Assembly: GCF_027596085.1 (NCBI RefSeq)
Contig: NC_072469.1
Coordinates: 22,177,781-22,241,780, forward strand
Length of the DNA stretch: 64,000 bases
Origin: Anoplopoma fimbria
Lineage: Eukaryota; Chordata; Actinopteri; Perciformes; Anoplopomatidae
Direction: 5' to 3'
In this document: positions 41,417-50,262 of the stretch, piece by piece
Layout: each line of letters begins with the position of its first letter
Numbering within the stretch: position 1 is the stretch's first letter
Made by a program: the position numbers and the translations under genes
The notes under the pieces: model-generated
The model's input: the letters and a program-made list of their open reading frames with translations, nothing else
Database searches by the model: none
What the model was told of the DNA's origin: nothing

Positions 41417-41620
41417 ACCATCACCATCGGCGTCGACCATTTCCTGTCTCCAAAATGTTCGTACACATGTGTCAGAGTTTCTGTACAGCTGAGCACATTC
41501 TCCTGTCAAGTTTGTTTTTATAGATTACAGCTTTTGCGTGGGAAGTAGCGTATGCCTCTTTAAGGCCCCGTTTTGTGTATACTCAATGGTCCCTAATGAG
41601 ACCCAGGTGTTTTTAATTGA

Positions 41621-41808
41621 ATTATTTTCTTTGGATGACCAACATGTAACTCCAGATAAAAGACACTATATTTGGACCAACATGTCAAATCAGATGAGCC
41701 AATTTACTGTATATTTTCAGGCTATAGGGTGCTAATGAGAACTCATCAGTGCTTGTCCCTTGAGTCTTAAAACAATATATTATTACACATTTAATATTAA
41801 ACATGACA
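41621..41808 (+). repeat. Segmental duplication, copy A
   Basis: It starts ATTATTTTCTTTGGATGACC and ends TTAATATTAAACATGACA. Copy B at 42594-42781 has the same length, the same order of blocks and high identity by eye. Confidence 0.85.
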
Positions 41809-42593
41809 GTAATACAACTTAAAAATGTCAACAACAACCAATATATAATTAAAATATGTATAATGAATATTAGATACCTTCATATATAAGTCCTTAAATA
41901 AAAACATGTAAAAATAAAAACTTGTGGAAATAACTAAATTAATAACCTTAATAATAAACTCTTTCAGTCCCAATACCGATAATGATACCTGGGCTTTAGG
42001 TTTTGGCCAACACTGAGTATTGATTTGATACCAGTGTTAAATTTATAATCCATATGTCTCACTGTGTGGAAGTGACTGGGATCGTTATTTTATGTCAAAA
42101 GCAACATCAGGCTTGACTTAAACATTGCTTTCCTAACTTTATAAAATACAATCAATGAAATAAATACATAGATAAAGATATACTGAATTGTTATTTATTA
42201 AAATAACGGTTTTGAATACCAGATTGGCATATTGTCACCGATACGTAATCCAGCTATTTCAGACAGTTTTGGTATCGATGCATCTCAAGAAATAATAATA
42301 GTAATAAGTGATAATATACAAGCGATAGCGCTCTGTGCAGCAGCGTGGGCGGGGCTTCAGGGTTCTGTAGACTGAGTTGATCAATTTATCAGCTGGACTT
42401 TACAGCCCTGGACTCGCTGACTTCTGCTCACATCTGCTGCTGGATGCTGAATATATTAACGTTTTATAATGCATTATCTTACAATAAAACCTTGAATTGC
42501 ATCTGTGTTTGAAAGGTACTGTGACATTAAATCAACCTTCTTGCCTTAAAATCCTAAGTAACTTTAGACTTGTTGTAAACTAGCAAAATGTTC

Positions 42594-42781
42594 ATTATTT
42601 TCTTTGGATGACCAACATGTAACTCCAGACAAACACTATATTTTGAAAAACATGTAAAATCAGTTGAGCCAATTTACTGTATATTTTCAAGCTTTACGGT
42701 GCTAATGAGAACTCACTGGCGTTTGTCCCAGGGTTTCTATATCAACAATTTATTATTACACATTTAATATTAAACATGACA
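42594..42781 (+). repeat. Segmental duplication, copy B
   Basis: Direct repeat of 41621-41808 with a start-to-start spacing of 973 bp. Shared blocks include CCAACATGTAACTCCAGA and GAGCCAATTTACTGTATATT. Confidence 0.85.
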
Positions 42782-42884
42782 ACCTAAAATTTTCATTAAC
42801 AACCGACTTACAAGCATGACATAATTTTTATGATTTTATTTTTTTTAAGATGTTATTTGTGTAGCTGAAGGTGTTTCAGTGGGC

Positions 42885-43028
42885 CTCACAGACCCAGATC
42901 AGCAGCAGGTGCCCAGCCCAAGCTCTCTAGGAAGACGAGGAAAAACTCCCCATGAACCTTAGAACAATCTAATGGACATGGGAAGAAACCTCGGGAAAGG
43001 CTATTCAAAGAGAGATCCCCTCTCCTTG
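42885..43028 (+). repeat. Dispersed fish repeat
   Basis: The segments GAGGAAAAACTCCCCATGAAC, GGAAGAAACCTCGGGAAAGG and AGAGAGATCCCCTCTCCTTGG occur widely in fish genomes. Recognised from memory; class unknown to me. Confidence 0.55.
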
Positions 43029-43033
43029 GATGG

Positions 43034-43147
43034 CTGTGTGTGTGTGTGTGTGTGTGTGTTGGTGGTTGGTGGTTGGTGGGTTGATGGGTTGGTGGTTGAT
43101 GGTTAGTGGGTTGATGGGTTGATGGGTTGGTTGGTGGGTTGGTGGGG

Positions 43148-43203
<56 letters not shown>
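43034..43203. repeat. TG run, GGTTGGTG minisatellite and second TG run
   Basis: (TG)n at about 43034-43060, then variable TTGGTGG/TTGATGG units to about 43148, then (TG)n to 43203. Confidence 0.92.
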
Positions 43204-43206
<3 letters not shown>

Positions 43207-43392
43207 TGGGTGCATTAGTTATTGTATCTTTGTGAGGAATAGTTTCAGTTTTACACCTGAAAAGTGAAATCACTTCACATTCCAAGTGTAGAATAAAGTC
43301 TTGACCCTCAAACAGCTGTTTTAAAGTGCTGTTTAGGGGTTAAGACTGATTAATCCTCACAAGTATACAATAACAAATGTGTCTTTGTGTCC

Positions 43393-46233
43393 TCAGCATT
43401 GAGCCTGGCATGAGAAGAGTTTCTTGTACCACTTCTTGTTCATCTGCTTGATGGTGATCTGGCTCTGAAGATCTTCGAGCTGGGACTTCAAGGAGCTCTC
43501 GGTTGTCTGTCGCTCCTGTTCCTTCTCCTGCAGCGTCTGCTGGATGTTTTCTGTGGCCTGAAGGAGGGATAACTTCTCCTGCTGCCACTCGATGGTACGA
43601 CTCTTCATCTGCTGCTCAGCCTCCATCACAGCAGCTAAGAGGTCGTTGTTTTTCTTTTCTTGATGGTCGAGCTGAACTCCAAAGGAGGATTTTTCCTGCT
43701 GCCAAAGGAGATGTTCTCTCTCTAGCTGATCTTCAAATTTGTTCTTGAGAGTAGCTATGAGGTTTTTGTTGTCTTTGTCCTGCATCTCCAGCTGTGCAAG
43801 ATAGTTTCTCTGGGATGTTTCCAGCTGTGCCGTGAGGGTTGACTGTTCCTGAAAGCGTAGATGCTCAGTTTCTAACAGATCTTCTGTCCTTTTCAGAGCT
43901 GCTTCGATCCTGTTTGTCTCCACTCTCTGTTCCTCCAGCTGGGCTTGATGGGAAGTCTGGGATGTTTCTAACATCTGTGTAGCCTCCTCCCCCTGTTTTT
44001 GAAGAGAAGCTACGATCAGCTGGGCATCGTAGAGGTCCCTGCAGGTTTTGTCCTGCTTGGCTGTGAGGGAAGACTTCTCCTGCTGCCACTCAATGCTACG
44101 ACTCTTCAACTGCTGCTCAGCCTTCATCACAGCAGCCAAGAGGTTGTTGTTTTTCTTTTTCTGGTGTTCAAGCTGAACCCCAGAGGAGGCTTTCTTTCTC
44201 AACGTGTCTTTCAGCAGGGAAGCTTTCTCCTGCTGCCAAAGGAGACGTTCTCTCTCTTGTTCTTCAGATTTCTTCTCGAGAGTAGCCATGAGTTTCTTGT
44301 TGTCTTTGTCCTGCATCTCCAGCTGTGCAAGATAGTTGCTCTGGGATGTTTCCAGCTGTGCCGTGAGGGTTGACTGTTCCTGAAAGCGGAGATGCTCAGT
44401 TTTCAGCAGATCTTCTGTCTTTTTCAGAGCTTCTAAGATCTTGCTGTTCTCCGCTCTCTGTTCCTCCAGCTGGGCTTGATGGGCTGACTGGAATTTCTCC
44501 AGCATCTGTTTAGCCTCCTCCTCCTGTGTTTGAAGAGAAGCTATGGTCTTCAGCTGGTCATTGTTGTTGTCCCACTCTGTTTCCAGCTGTGCTATGAGGG
44601 AGGACTTCTCCTCTTCCCACTGCAGAGTTCCAGTCTTCAGCTCCTGTTCAGCCTTCTCCAGAGCAGCCTTGAGCTTACTAATATCTTTTTTCTGCTCGTC
44701 CAGTTCAGCCAGACAGGATGCTCTGGACGTCTCCATCTCCTCCTGGGTGGTAGTTTTCTGCTGAGAGTGGAGGCGCTCAGTCTCCAGCAGGTCCTTTGCC
44801 TCTTTCAGGGCTTCTGCAGTCTTCCTGGTCTCTGCTTGTGCTTCAATCAGCTGTACTTTGAGAGAAGACTTCTCTTCTTGAAACTGTAGATGTCCATTCT
44901 TGAGCTCCTGCTCAGCCTTATCAAGAGCAGCCTTGAACTTACCATTGATGTCTACATGTTCATCAAATTTTGCCTGACAGAAGGTCTTGTATATCTCCAT
45001 CTCCTCCTGGGTGATGGTTTTCTGATGAGAGTGGAGACGCTCAGTCTCCAGCAGGTCCTGTGCGTCTTTCAGAGCTACTACGATCCTGTTGGTCTCCGCT
45101 CTCTGTTCATTCATCTGAGCTTGATGGAAAGCCTGAGCTCTTTCCAGTGTCTGCTTTAATGCTTCCTGCTCTTGTGCCCGAAAGGAAGCTATCAGATGCA
45201 CCTGGGATTCAAAGTAGCCACCGTTTTTCTGCTGCTGTGTTGTGAGGAAAAACTTCTCCTGTTGCCACTGGAGATGAACGGTCTTAAGCTGCTGCTCAGT
45301 CTTGTCCAGAGCAGCCTTGAGCTTACTGCTAACATCGATCTGTTCATCCACTTTAGCCTGACAGAAGTCTCTGAATGTCTCCATCTCCTCTTCGGTGGTA
45401 GTTTTCTGATGAGGGCGGAGACGCTCAGTCTCCAGCACGTCCCGTGCTTCTTTCAGAGCTGCTGCGATCTTGTTAGTCTCCGCTCTCTGTTCGTTCATCT
45501 GAGCTTGATGGAAAGCGTGAGATCTTTCCAGGGTCTGCTTTGCTGCTTCTTCCTGATTTTTGAAAGCTTCCGCCATCTTTCTCAATTCAATGCGTAGTTT
45601 CTGTGTTTGAGCCGTCTCGATATCCAGATAGCTCTCCAACTCCAACTCTACGTTAGTTTTAGCCACTGCAATCATCTTCCTTACAGCACGGAGCTCCATC
45701 TTCTTAGCCTCCACTTCATTTTGAAGGGCCTTTTTCTCTCCCTTCACTTGCTCCAACTTTACATGCTGTTCCTTGATGGTGGAGGCCTGCTGCTCGAGAT
45801 CACTCTGAGCTTTCTGCAGATTTGTGTTGGTCTTTTCCAGCTGGGATTTCAGAAACTCTGAAGATTGGCCATGTTTAGCCTGAGATTCATGCAGCTGATC
45901 TTTCAGGCCACATACCTCCTTCGGCGTTTCTTGTTTCTCGTCGCTCCACTTGTTGTTCACGTTCTTTTCTTGGACATGATCGAGAAAATGTTGCAGCGAG
46001 TCCTCATCGATGTCTAGGATCACTCTCCCCTCCGATTCAGTTTGGGTGAGCCTCGCCTCGCTGTCATTCAGTTCACATCTGACTTGCTCCTCCAGTGAAC
46101 TGAGGTAAAAATTAATTGGAGGTTCAACCTCCTTGGAATTGAATTCCATGTCTTCCAGCTTTGTCTCCTGCTGCTGGACCTGGGTCTTTCTTTTCAGATG
46201 TCTTTGTTGTTTCCTGCTCAGTGGACTTTCCAT
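43393..46233 (-). CDS. Intronless 946-aa coiled-coil protein, internally repeated, unrecognised
   Basis: One uninterrupted frame from ATG 46233-46231 to TGA 43395-43393, with no intron and no frameshift. I do not recognise the family. The N-terminus is basic (MESPLSRKQQRHLKRK). A ~190-residue helical region follows, then repeats from about residue 233: units starting QTLERxxAFHQAQMNEQRAE at 233 and 361, a shortened unit near 463, and longer units at 577 and 754 sharing LEEQR, LRFQEQSTLTAQLETSQ and YLAQLEMQDKDNK. The last two units (DNA 44505-43975 and 43974-43446) are nearly identical. No proline occurs from residue 275 to 946. Composition is Gln, Glu, Lys and Leu with heptad-like spacing. 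The end is WYKKLFSCQAQC. No signal peptide, membrane segment or enzyme motif. It resembles golgins, myosin tails or sperm/cilium rod proteins only by coiled-coil bias. The long clean frame argues that it is expressed, but a retrocopy origin is possible. Confidence 0.75.
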   Translation of the reverse strand: MESPLSRKQQRHLKRKTQVQQQETKLEDMEFNSKEVEPPINFYLSSLEEQVRCELNDSEARLTQTESEGRVILDIDEDSLQHFLDHVQEKNVNNKWSDEKQETPKEVCGLKDQLHESQAKHGQSSEFLKSQLEKTNTNLQKAQSDLEQQASTIKEQHVKLEQVKGEKKALQNEVEAKKMELRAVRKMIAVAKTNVELELESYLDIETAQTQKLRIELRKMAEAFKNQEEAAKQTLERSHAFHQAQMNEQRAETNKIAAALKEARDVLETERLRPHQKTTTEEEMETFRDFCQAKVDEQIDVSSKLKAALDKTEQQLKTVHLQWQQEKFFLTTQQQKNGGYFESQVHLIASFRAQEQEALKQTLERAQAFHQAQMNEQRAETNRIVVALKDAQDLLETERLHSHQKTITQEEMEIYKTFCQAKFDEHVDINGKFKAALDKAEQELKNGHLQFQEEKSSLKVQLIEAQAETRKTAEALKEAKDLLETERLHSQQKTTTQEEMETSRASCLAELDEQKKDISKLKAALEKAEQELKTGTLQWEEEKSSLIAQLETEWDNNNDQLKTIASLQTQEEEAKQMLEKFQSAHQAQLEEQRAENSKILEALKKTEDLLKTEHLRFQEQSTLTAQLETSQSNYLAQLEMQDKDNKKLMATLEKKSEEQERERLLWQQEKASLLKDTLRKKASSGVQLEHQKKKNNNLLAAVMKAEQQLKSRSIEWQQEKSSLTAKQDKTCRDLYDAQLIVASLQKQGEEATQMLETSQTSHQAQLEEQRVETNRIEAALKRTEDLLETEHLRFQEQSTLTAQLETSQRNYLAQLEMQDKDNKNLIATLKNKFEDQLEREHLLWQQEKSSFGVQLDHQEKKNNDLLAAVMEAEQQMKSRTIEWQQEKLSLLQATENIQQTLQEKEQERQTTESSLKSQLEDLQSQITIKQMNKKWYKKLFSCQAQC

Positions 46234-46329
46234 TGCAAGTCAAATTCGTCTCCGATCCAAACTGGCGTCTGAGTGAAATGTGTGTCAGATCAAACCTTTT
46301 GTCTCCTATTAGTAGACTATAGAAAAGCC

Positions 46330-46440
46330 CTTTATGACATCACAGATCATGTTCCTCTGATGATTGCCTTTAATGAGTGTTCCAAATAACATTGATTCTA
46401 TCCATAGAGTCCTGGGAATTTTTGGTTGCTATGGAGACCA
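46330..46440 (-). promoter_or_regulatory. Putative promoter of the intronless coiled-coil gene
   Basis: On the minus strand, upstream of the ATG, there is an X-box-like GTCTCC-AT-AGCAAC (46438-46425), 13 of 14 positions matching, 192 bp from the start. A CRE-like TGATGTCA (46342-46335) is followed by a TATA-like CATAAAG, about 100 bp before the ATG. RFX plus CRE-like plus TATA-like elements recall male germ-cell and ciliary promoters. This is inference from motifs alone. Confidence 0.4.
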
Positions 46441-46459
46441 GTTTGAATGTTTTTGTTTA

Positions 46460-46510
46460 TGTTTGAATGTATGAATGTATGAATGTATGAATGTAATGCT
46501 TTCTCTAATA

Positions 46511-46546
<36 letters not shown>

Positions 46547-46590
46547 TTGTATATTTATATGTGTGTGTGTATATATATATATATTCTCTC
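46460..46590. repeat. GAATGTAT, (AT)n and (GT)n microsatellites
   Basis: Four TGAATGTA units near 46462-46492, then AT, GT and AT runs to 46583. Confidence 0.9.
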
Positions 46591-46599
46591 CTGCGCTGG

Positions 46600-47000
46600 T
46601 AAAAAAACATAGGCCCACCCCGGTGCATGCTGGTCCTATACCTGCCTACTCCTATCCACAGGTGCCCACAGTGTTACCCAAGTGAAAATAAATTACCAAA
46701 CCCAAAACTAAGTATACTAAACAAAAACAAAAATATTATTAAACTAAATGAATGATCATCAATAGAAAAGCGATCTTAATATATCAAACAATCTAACCTA
46801 AATAAGCAAACATCTAGAATAATTACACAATATTACTTATGCATAAAATAACTAAATACTAATATCCTATAAATAGCTCCTACATTCCCGCCCCTAATTC
46901 TGCATTATCACAATTATATATTATATATATATATAACATGAACAATAACATGAACTATGAATGTCAGAATATTCTATGTGCCATGTATTAAATCTAAGTG
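46600..47000. other. AT-rich DNA beyond the BEL/Pao remains
   Basis: No gene. It lies where a 3' LTR of the minus-strand retroelement would be expected, but I could not match it to a second LTR copy. Confidence 0.35.
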
Positions 47001-47004
47001 AATC

Positions 47005-48257
47005 TTCTTCAGGTTATACCTACAACAAAAAAAGAAGAGAGAGAGAAATAGAGGTAGAGAAAGATAGAGGAGGAGAAAGCATCAGTCCATGATGCTAGAC
47101 TGCTGCTTCCAATAGCAGACAGAGCTTCAGGCCTCTCCAGAATGCTGGTCCTTGTTTGAAGTTGCACCAGACCCTTTTCTATCTGGTCTAACATCCAAAA
47201 CTTTCCCATCATCCAAAATCCTTTTGGATTTGTGGTGTCCGTAACAAGGACAATGTCTCCAGTAATGAGGCTTCTTCTTGGCCTTGTCCATTTTTGTCTC
47301 TTTTGCATCTCCAAATTGTCCTTTTTGAGGCAGAGAAACCCAGGTCCATTTATCCATCTCCTGCTTTTCAGGAAATCCTCAGCGATTGACAGCAGCACTC
47401 AGCGGCTGTTGCTGATCCACTTTGAAAAATTGAATCCTCCTTTATGACAGAGAGCATTCAAATCCTTTATCATTTGCAGTGCCTCCTCTGCTGAAGCCAA
47501 GGATTTTAGGCAGTCATCCACATAAACATGATTTTTGACTGTATTTATCACTTCTGTAGGGAAATATTGGGCATTATCATCTGCAGTTCTCCTCAAAGCA
47601 TAATTTGCGCAACTTGGTGAGGATACTGCTCTGAACAGATGTACTTTCATCCTATACTCCAGGGGAGACTGTGCAGTGTCACCATCAGGCCACCAGAGGA
47701 AGTGGAGAAAGTTGATGTGCTAATTTGAGACACAATCAAAAACAACTCTGTTTTCAATTTTCTGGGATGCTAGACTCCATGATGAGGGATATACCACACC
47801 TTTCCATCACTTTGTCCGAGTTGCTCAGCAGGTACCATCTCAGCATATCCTTGAGTTATCATGTAATATAGAGATGCGGTGTATTCCTCCTTGGGGGGAC
47901 ATTCTTGTCAAACTTTCTTTCCAGGCTCCGGAGGCGCTGCAACACAGGGATTGTTAGAAAATACATCATTTTTCTTCCTGAAATGTAAGTCAATACAGTA
48001 ATTGTCTCCAGTTAATACTGTTGTGTTGCTCATAACATCATTCATGAACTTGATATCATCTCTGGACACATCAATCTGCTCCTCTGATGATCTCTCATTA
48101 AAGTCATGGTTATACTGTTTAACCAGCAGTCCTTGTAGATGTTCCACAGAGATTCGGTTGGCTGTTACAGCAGGGCAGCCACTCTTACTCCTTCTGCCAC
48201 GAAGTGGACCATTAATGACCCAACCAACTCTGGTTCTGACCGCATATGGTCATCATT
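47005..48257 (-). mobile_element. Degenerate, internally deleted BEL/Pao retrotransposon
   Basis: In minus-strand order, blocks resemble BEL/Pao Pol. The pre-RT region (about 48254-47908) has RVGWVINGPL and TANRISVEHL. A broken stretch with an in-frame stop follows (about 47900-47760). The reverse transcriptase core (about 47690-47402) has VHLFRAVSSPSCANYALR, the YVDD active-site box and a GGFNFSKWISNS end. After a jump in homology comes the linker W-x2-GP-x-FL and the integrase C-terminal end (TRPRRSL, GDIVLV, ILERPEA). RNase H and the integrase core are missing at the 47398/47399 junction. Gag and protease are absent, and the left limit abuts a LINE tail. Several stops and frame changes make it dead. 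Confidence 0.8.
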
Positions 48258-48289
48258 GAACAAAGGTGTAGGCATGGGGATTTAATTTA

Positions 48290-48355
48290 CTTACTTTTTG
48301 CTAATTTCCCCGCTGCGGGACTAATAAAGGATTATCTTATTTTATCTTAATGGTT
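48290..48355 (+). repeat. LINE 3' tail abutting the BEL/Pao remains
   Basis: AATTTCCCCGCTGCGGGACTA with AATAAAGGATTATCTTATTTTATCTT matches the terminus at 18530-18572. It may have inserted into or truncated the retroelement. Confidence 0.6.
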
Positions 48356-49894
48356 TCTTTTAAAATAAGAGTTTATGCCGGACGTACATTTTGAGCCACG
48401 TTGAGATTAATTGATTTCAACACGTTTACTTTTAATTTCACACGGGCGACGAACAGCAGGTCCATGGTTGAAAGTACTATTATTATATATTTTTGAAATA
48501 TTTTTCAATGTATCTTTTACAGCTTTATTCTTCATTATGACTCTCCTATGACTCCATAGTAGGGGCCCTCTACATGTCTATGCCCAGAGGACTGTGGTTT
48601 CATTATCCATCCAAAGCTGCTGCTTGCTACTACAGTCACACAATATAAAACCATACTTCTACTTTACCCAGTCGTAAAAAATCAGTTTACCACAAACCAA
48701 TATGCGATGACTCCCTCGGTAGCCCTTGACCCTCTCCTCTGTCCCCATGATAATCCTTGGATGTCCAGCGAGGAGCAGCAGTGAATTTAGCCTCACTGCC
48801 TGTGAAGGATTGCTCACTAAACAGGAGACCAAATGCCTTATTACCTCTCAGATGTATTACAGGATTCATTTATTCACATAAATCATCAGCTGACAATGTT
48901 CTAAATCAGCGGGGACCTACTCGGTCGGTCGGATGCTCTGAGTGAATATTTTATAAGGGCTGTTACTCTGCACATCACAATGTATAGGCTTAGGTTAAAT
49001 AACTCTCAAATATAAAGATAGAGAAGGTCATAGTACATTAATGCTCCAGACTTTTTGGTTAACATCCCTCATGACCTTGTGCCCTGGTGTCATGTGTAAA
49101 TTTAATAGGATGAGATAGGAAACCAGTAAAAGGCAGAATAATTTTCCTTTCGTGAATGTGCATGGAATAAAAAAAATCATTGTTTCTGCATCTGCGCACA
49201 TCTGTAACTGTTTTATGTGCAGCTTGTGATGACACAGACACACACACATATATAACATAATGTTTAGATCACATTCGAACACTGTGTGCAGGTTTATGTA
49301 AATCATGCTTTATTATTGTGAACCATATTTGTCTTTTTTTAGCACCTGTATGCCCACTGCAATGCCAGGTGTTTGTTTATTTGTGTACGATCCAGATGTG
49401 CTTGCAAGCTGGTGACTCACCACTTGTGAGAGCAGACACGACTCAAAAGGTTCCTCCGAATTTGAAGGAAATATTGAGTTCCACTTAAAGTTGTACAACC
49501 CATAATATGTTGTCCTCTGTCTTTGTTAAACCTTTGCAAGCGATGGTGTTTCGCTGGTTGGTGATCGAGGGTCTCTGCCTGAATTGCAGCTGCATTTGTG
49601 CAAATCCCATTCTGTATTTAGACTAAGTGCAGAGTAGAAAATTCAGTGAATGAAGAATAGCTCCTGAAAATGTATTGGACTGAAACAGGACAATGTTTAG
49701 AGCCTATCTAGATAATGGAAGTTTTGGGGTTAACATTGAGGGACTTGGTCAACGAATCAAACAGACCACAAATCATAGAAATAATTTAAATATATCTAGA
49801 AAGAAGAGGGCTTCTCCAATTTTAGAAAGCCAGTGCATTTGGGTGCCTTCTAATGATTATTTTCTTGATAAATCATGTAGTGTATAAGAGTATA

Positions 49895-50262
49895 CAGGTG
49901 CTATGCTGCTGTCTGTGGGAGTGTAGACCTACTGTAGTTGCAGCGGCACTTTTAGCTTAAGACTCAAACGCCAACATGCCGGCCATGACAATACTAATAT
50001 GATAGCACATGTTCACCATCTTATTTCAGGGTGTTAGGGCGCCAGAAATTGCTAAGTAGCAATAAATACAAAGTCCAGCTCTGATGGGAACGTCATAAAA
50101 CAAAGTATTGGACAAATGGAAGTTTTATTGATGATGGCACTAGAGGAAAAGTTAAGGGACCCCCTATGTTATTACAATTTATTCTAAGGCGAACATGAAT
50201 ACCAAATTTTTCCGGCAATCAATCCAATTGTGGTTAAGACATTTCAGTCTGTTTCTGGGAAA
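49895..50262 (+). repeat. Dispersed teleost repeat
   Basis: Blocks such as ATAGCACATGTTCACCATC, TTGATGATGGCACTAGAGG and AAGACATTTCAGTCTG match a repeat common in percomorph genomes. Recognised from memory; copy is degenerate. Confidence 0.55.

Larger units (their letters stand above)
39030..43385. other. Intergenic region after qtrt2
   Basis: No exon recognised, and no dopamine receptor drd3 segment, the gene expected here from mammals. Contents: a degenerate CACAAAGAGACAC-type array (40930-41240), a (TA)n run, a 188-bp duplicated segment (41621-41808 and 42594-42781), a dispersed repeat (42885-43028) and a TG/GGTTGGTG block (43034-43203). The stretch 39030-40900 shows nothing I can name. 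Confidence 0.55.

Noticed and set aside
43999..45861. Several plus-strand frames of 60-141 codons inside the orphan gene
   Set aside because: They are antisense shadows of the 946-codon frame, leucine-rich because they complement Glu/Gln/Lys codons.
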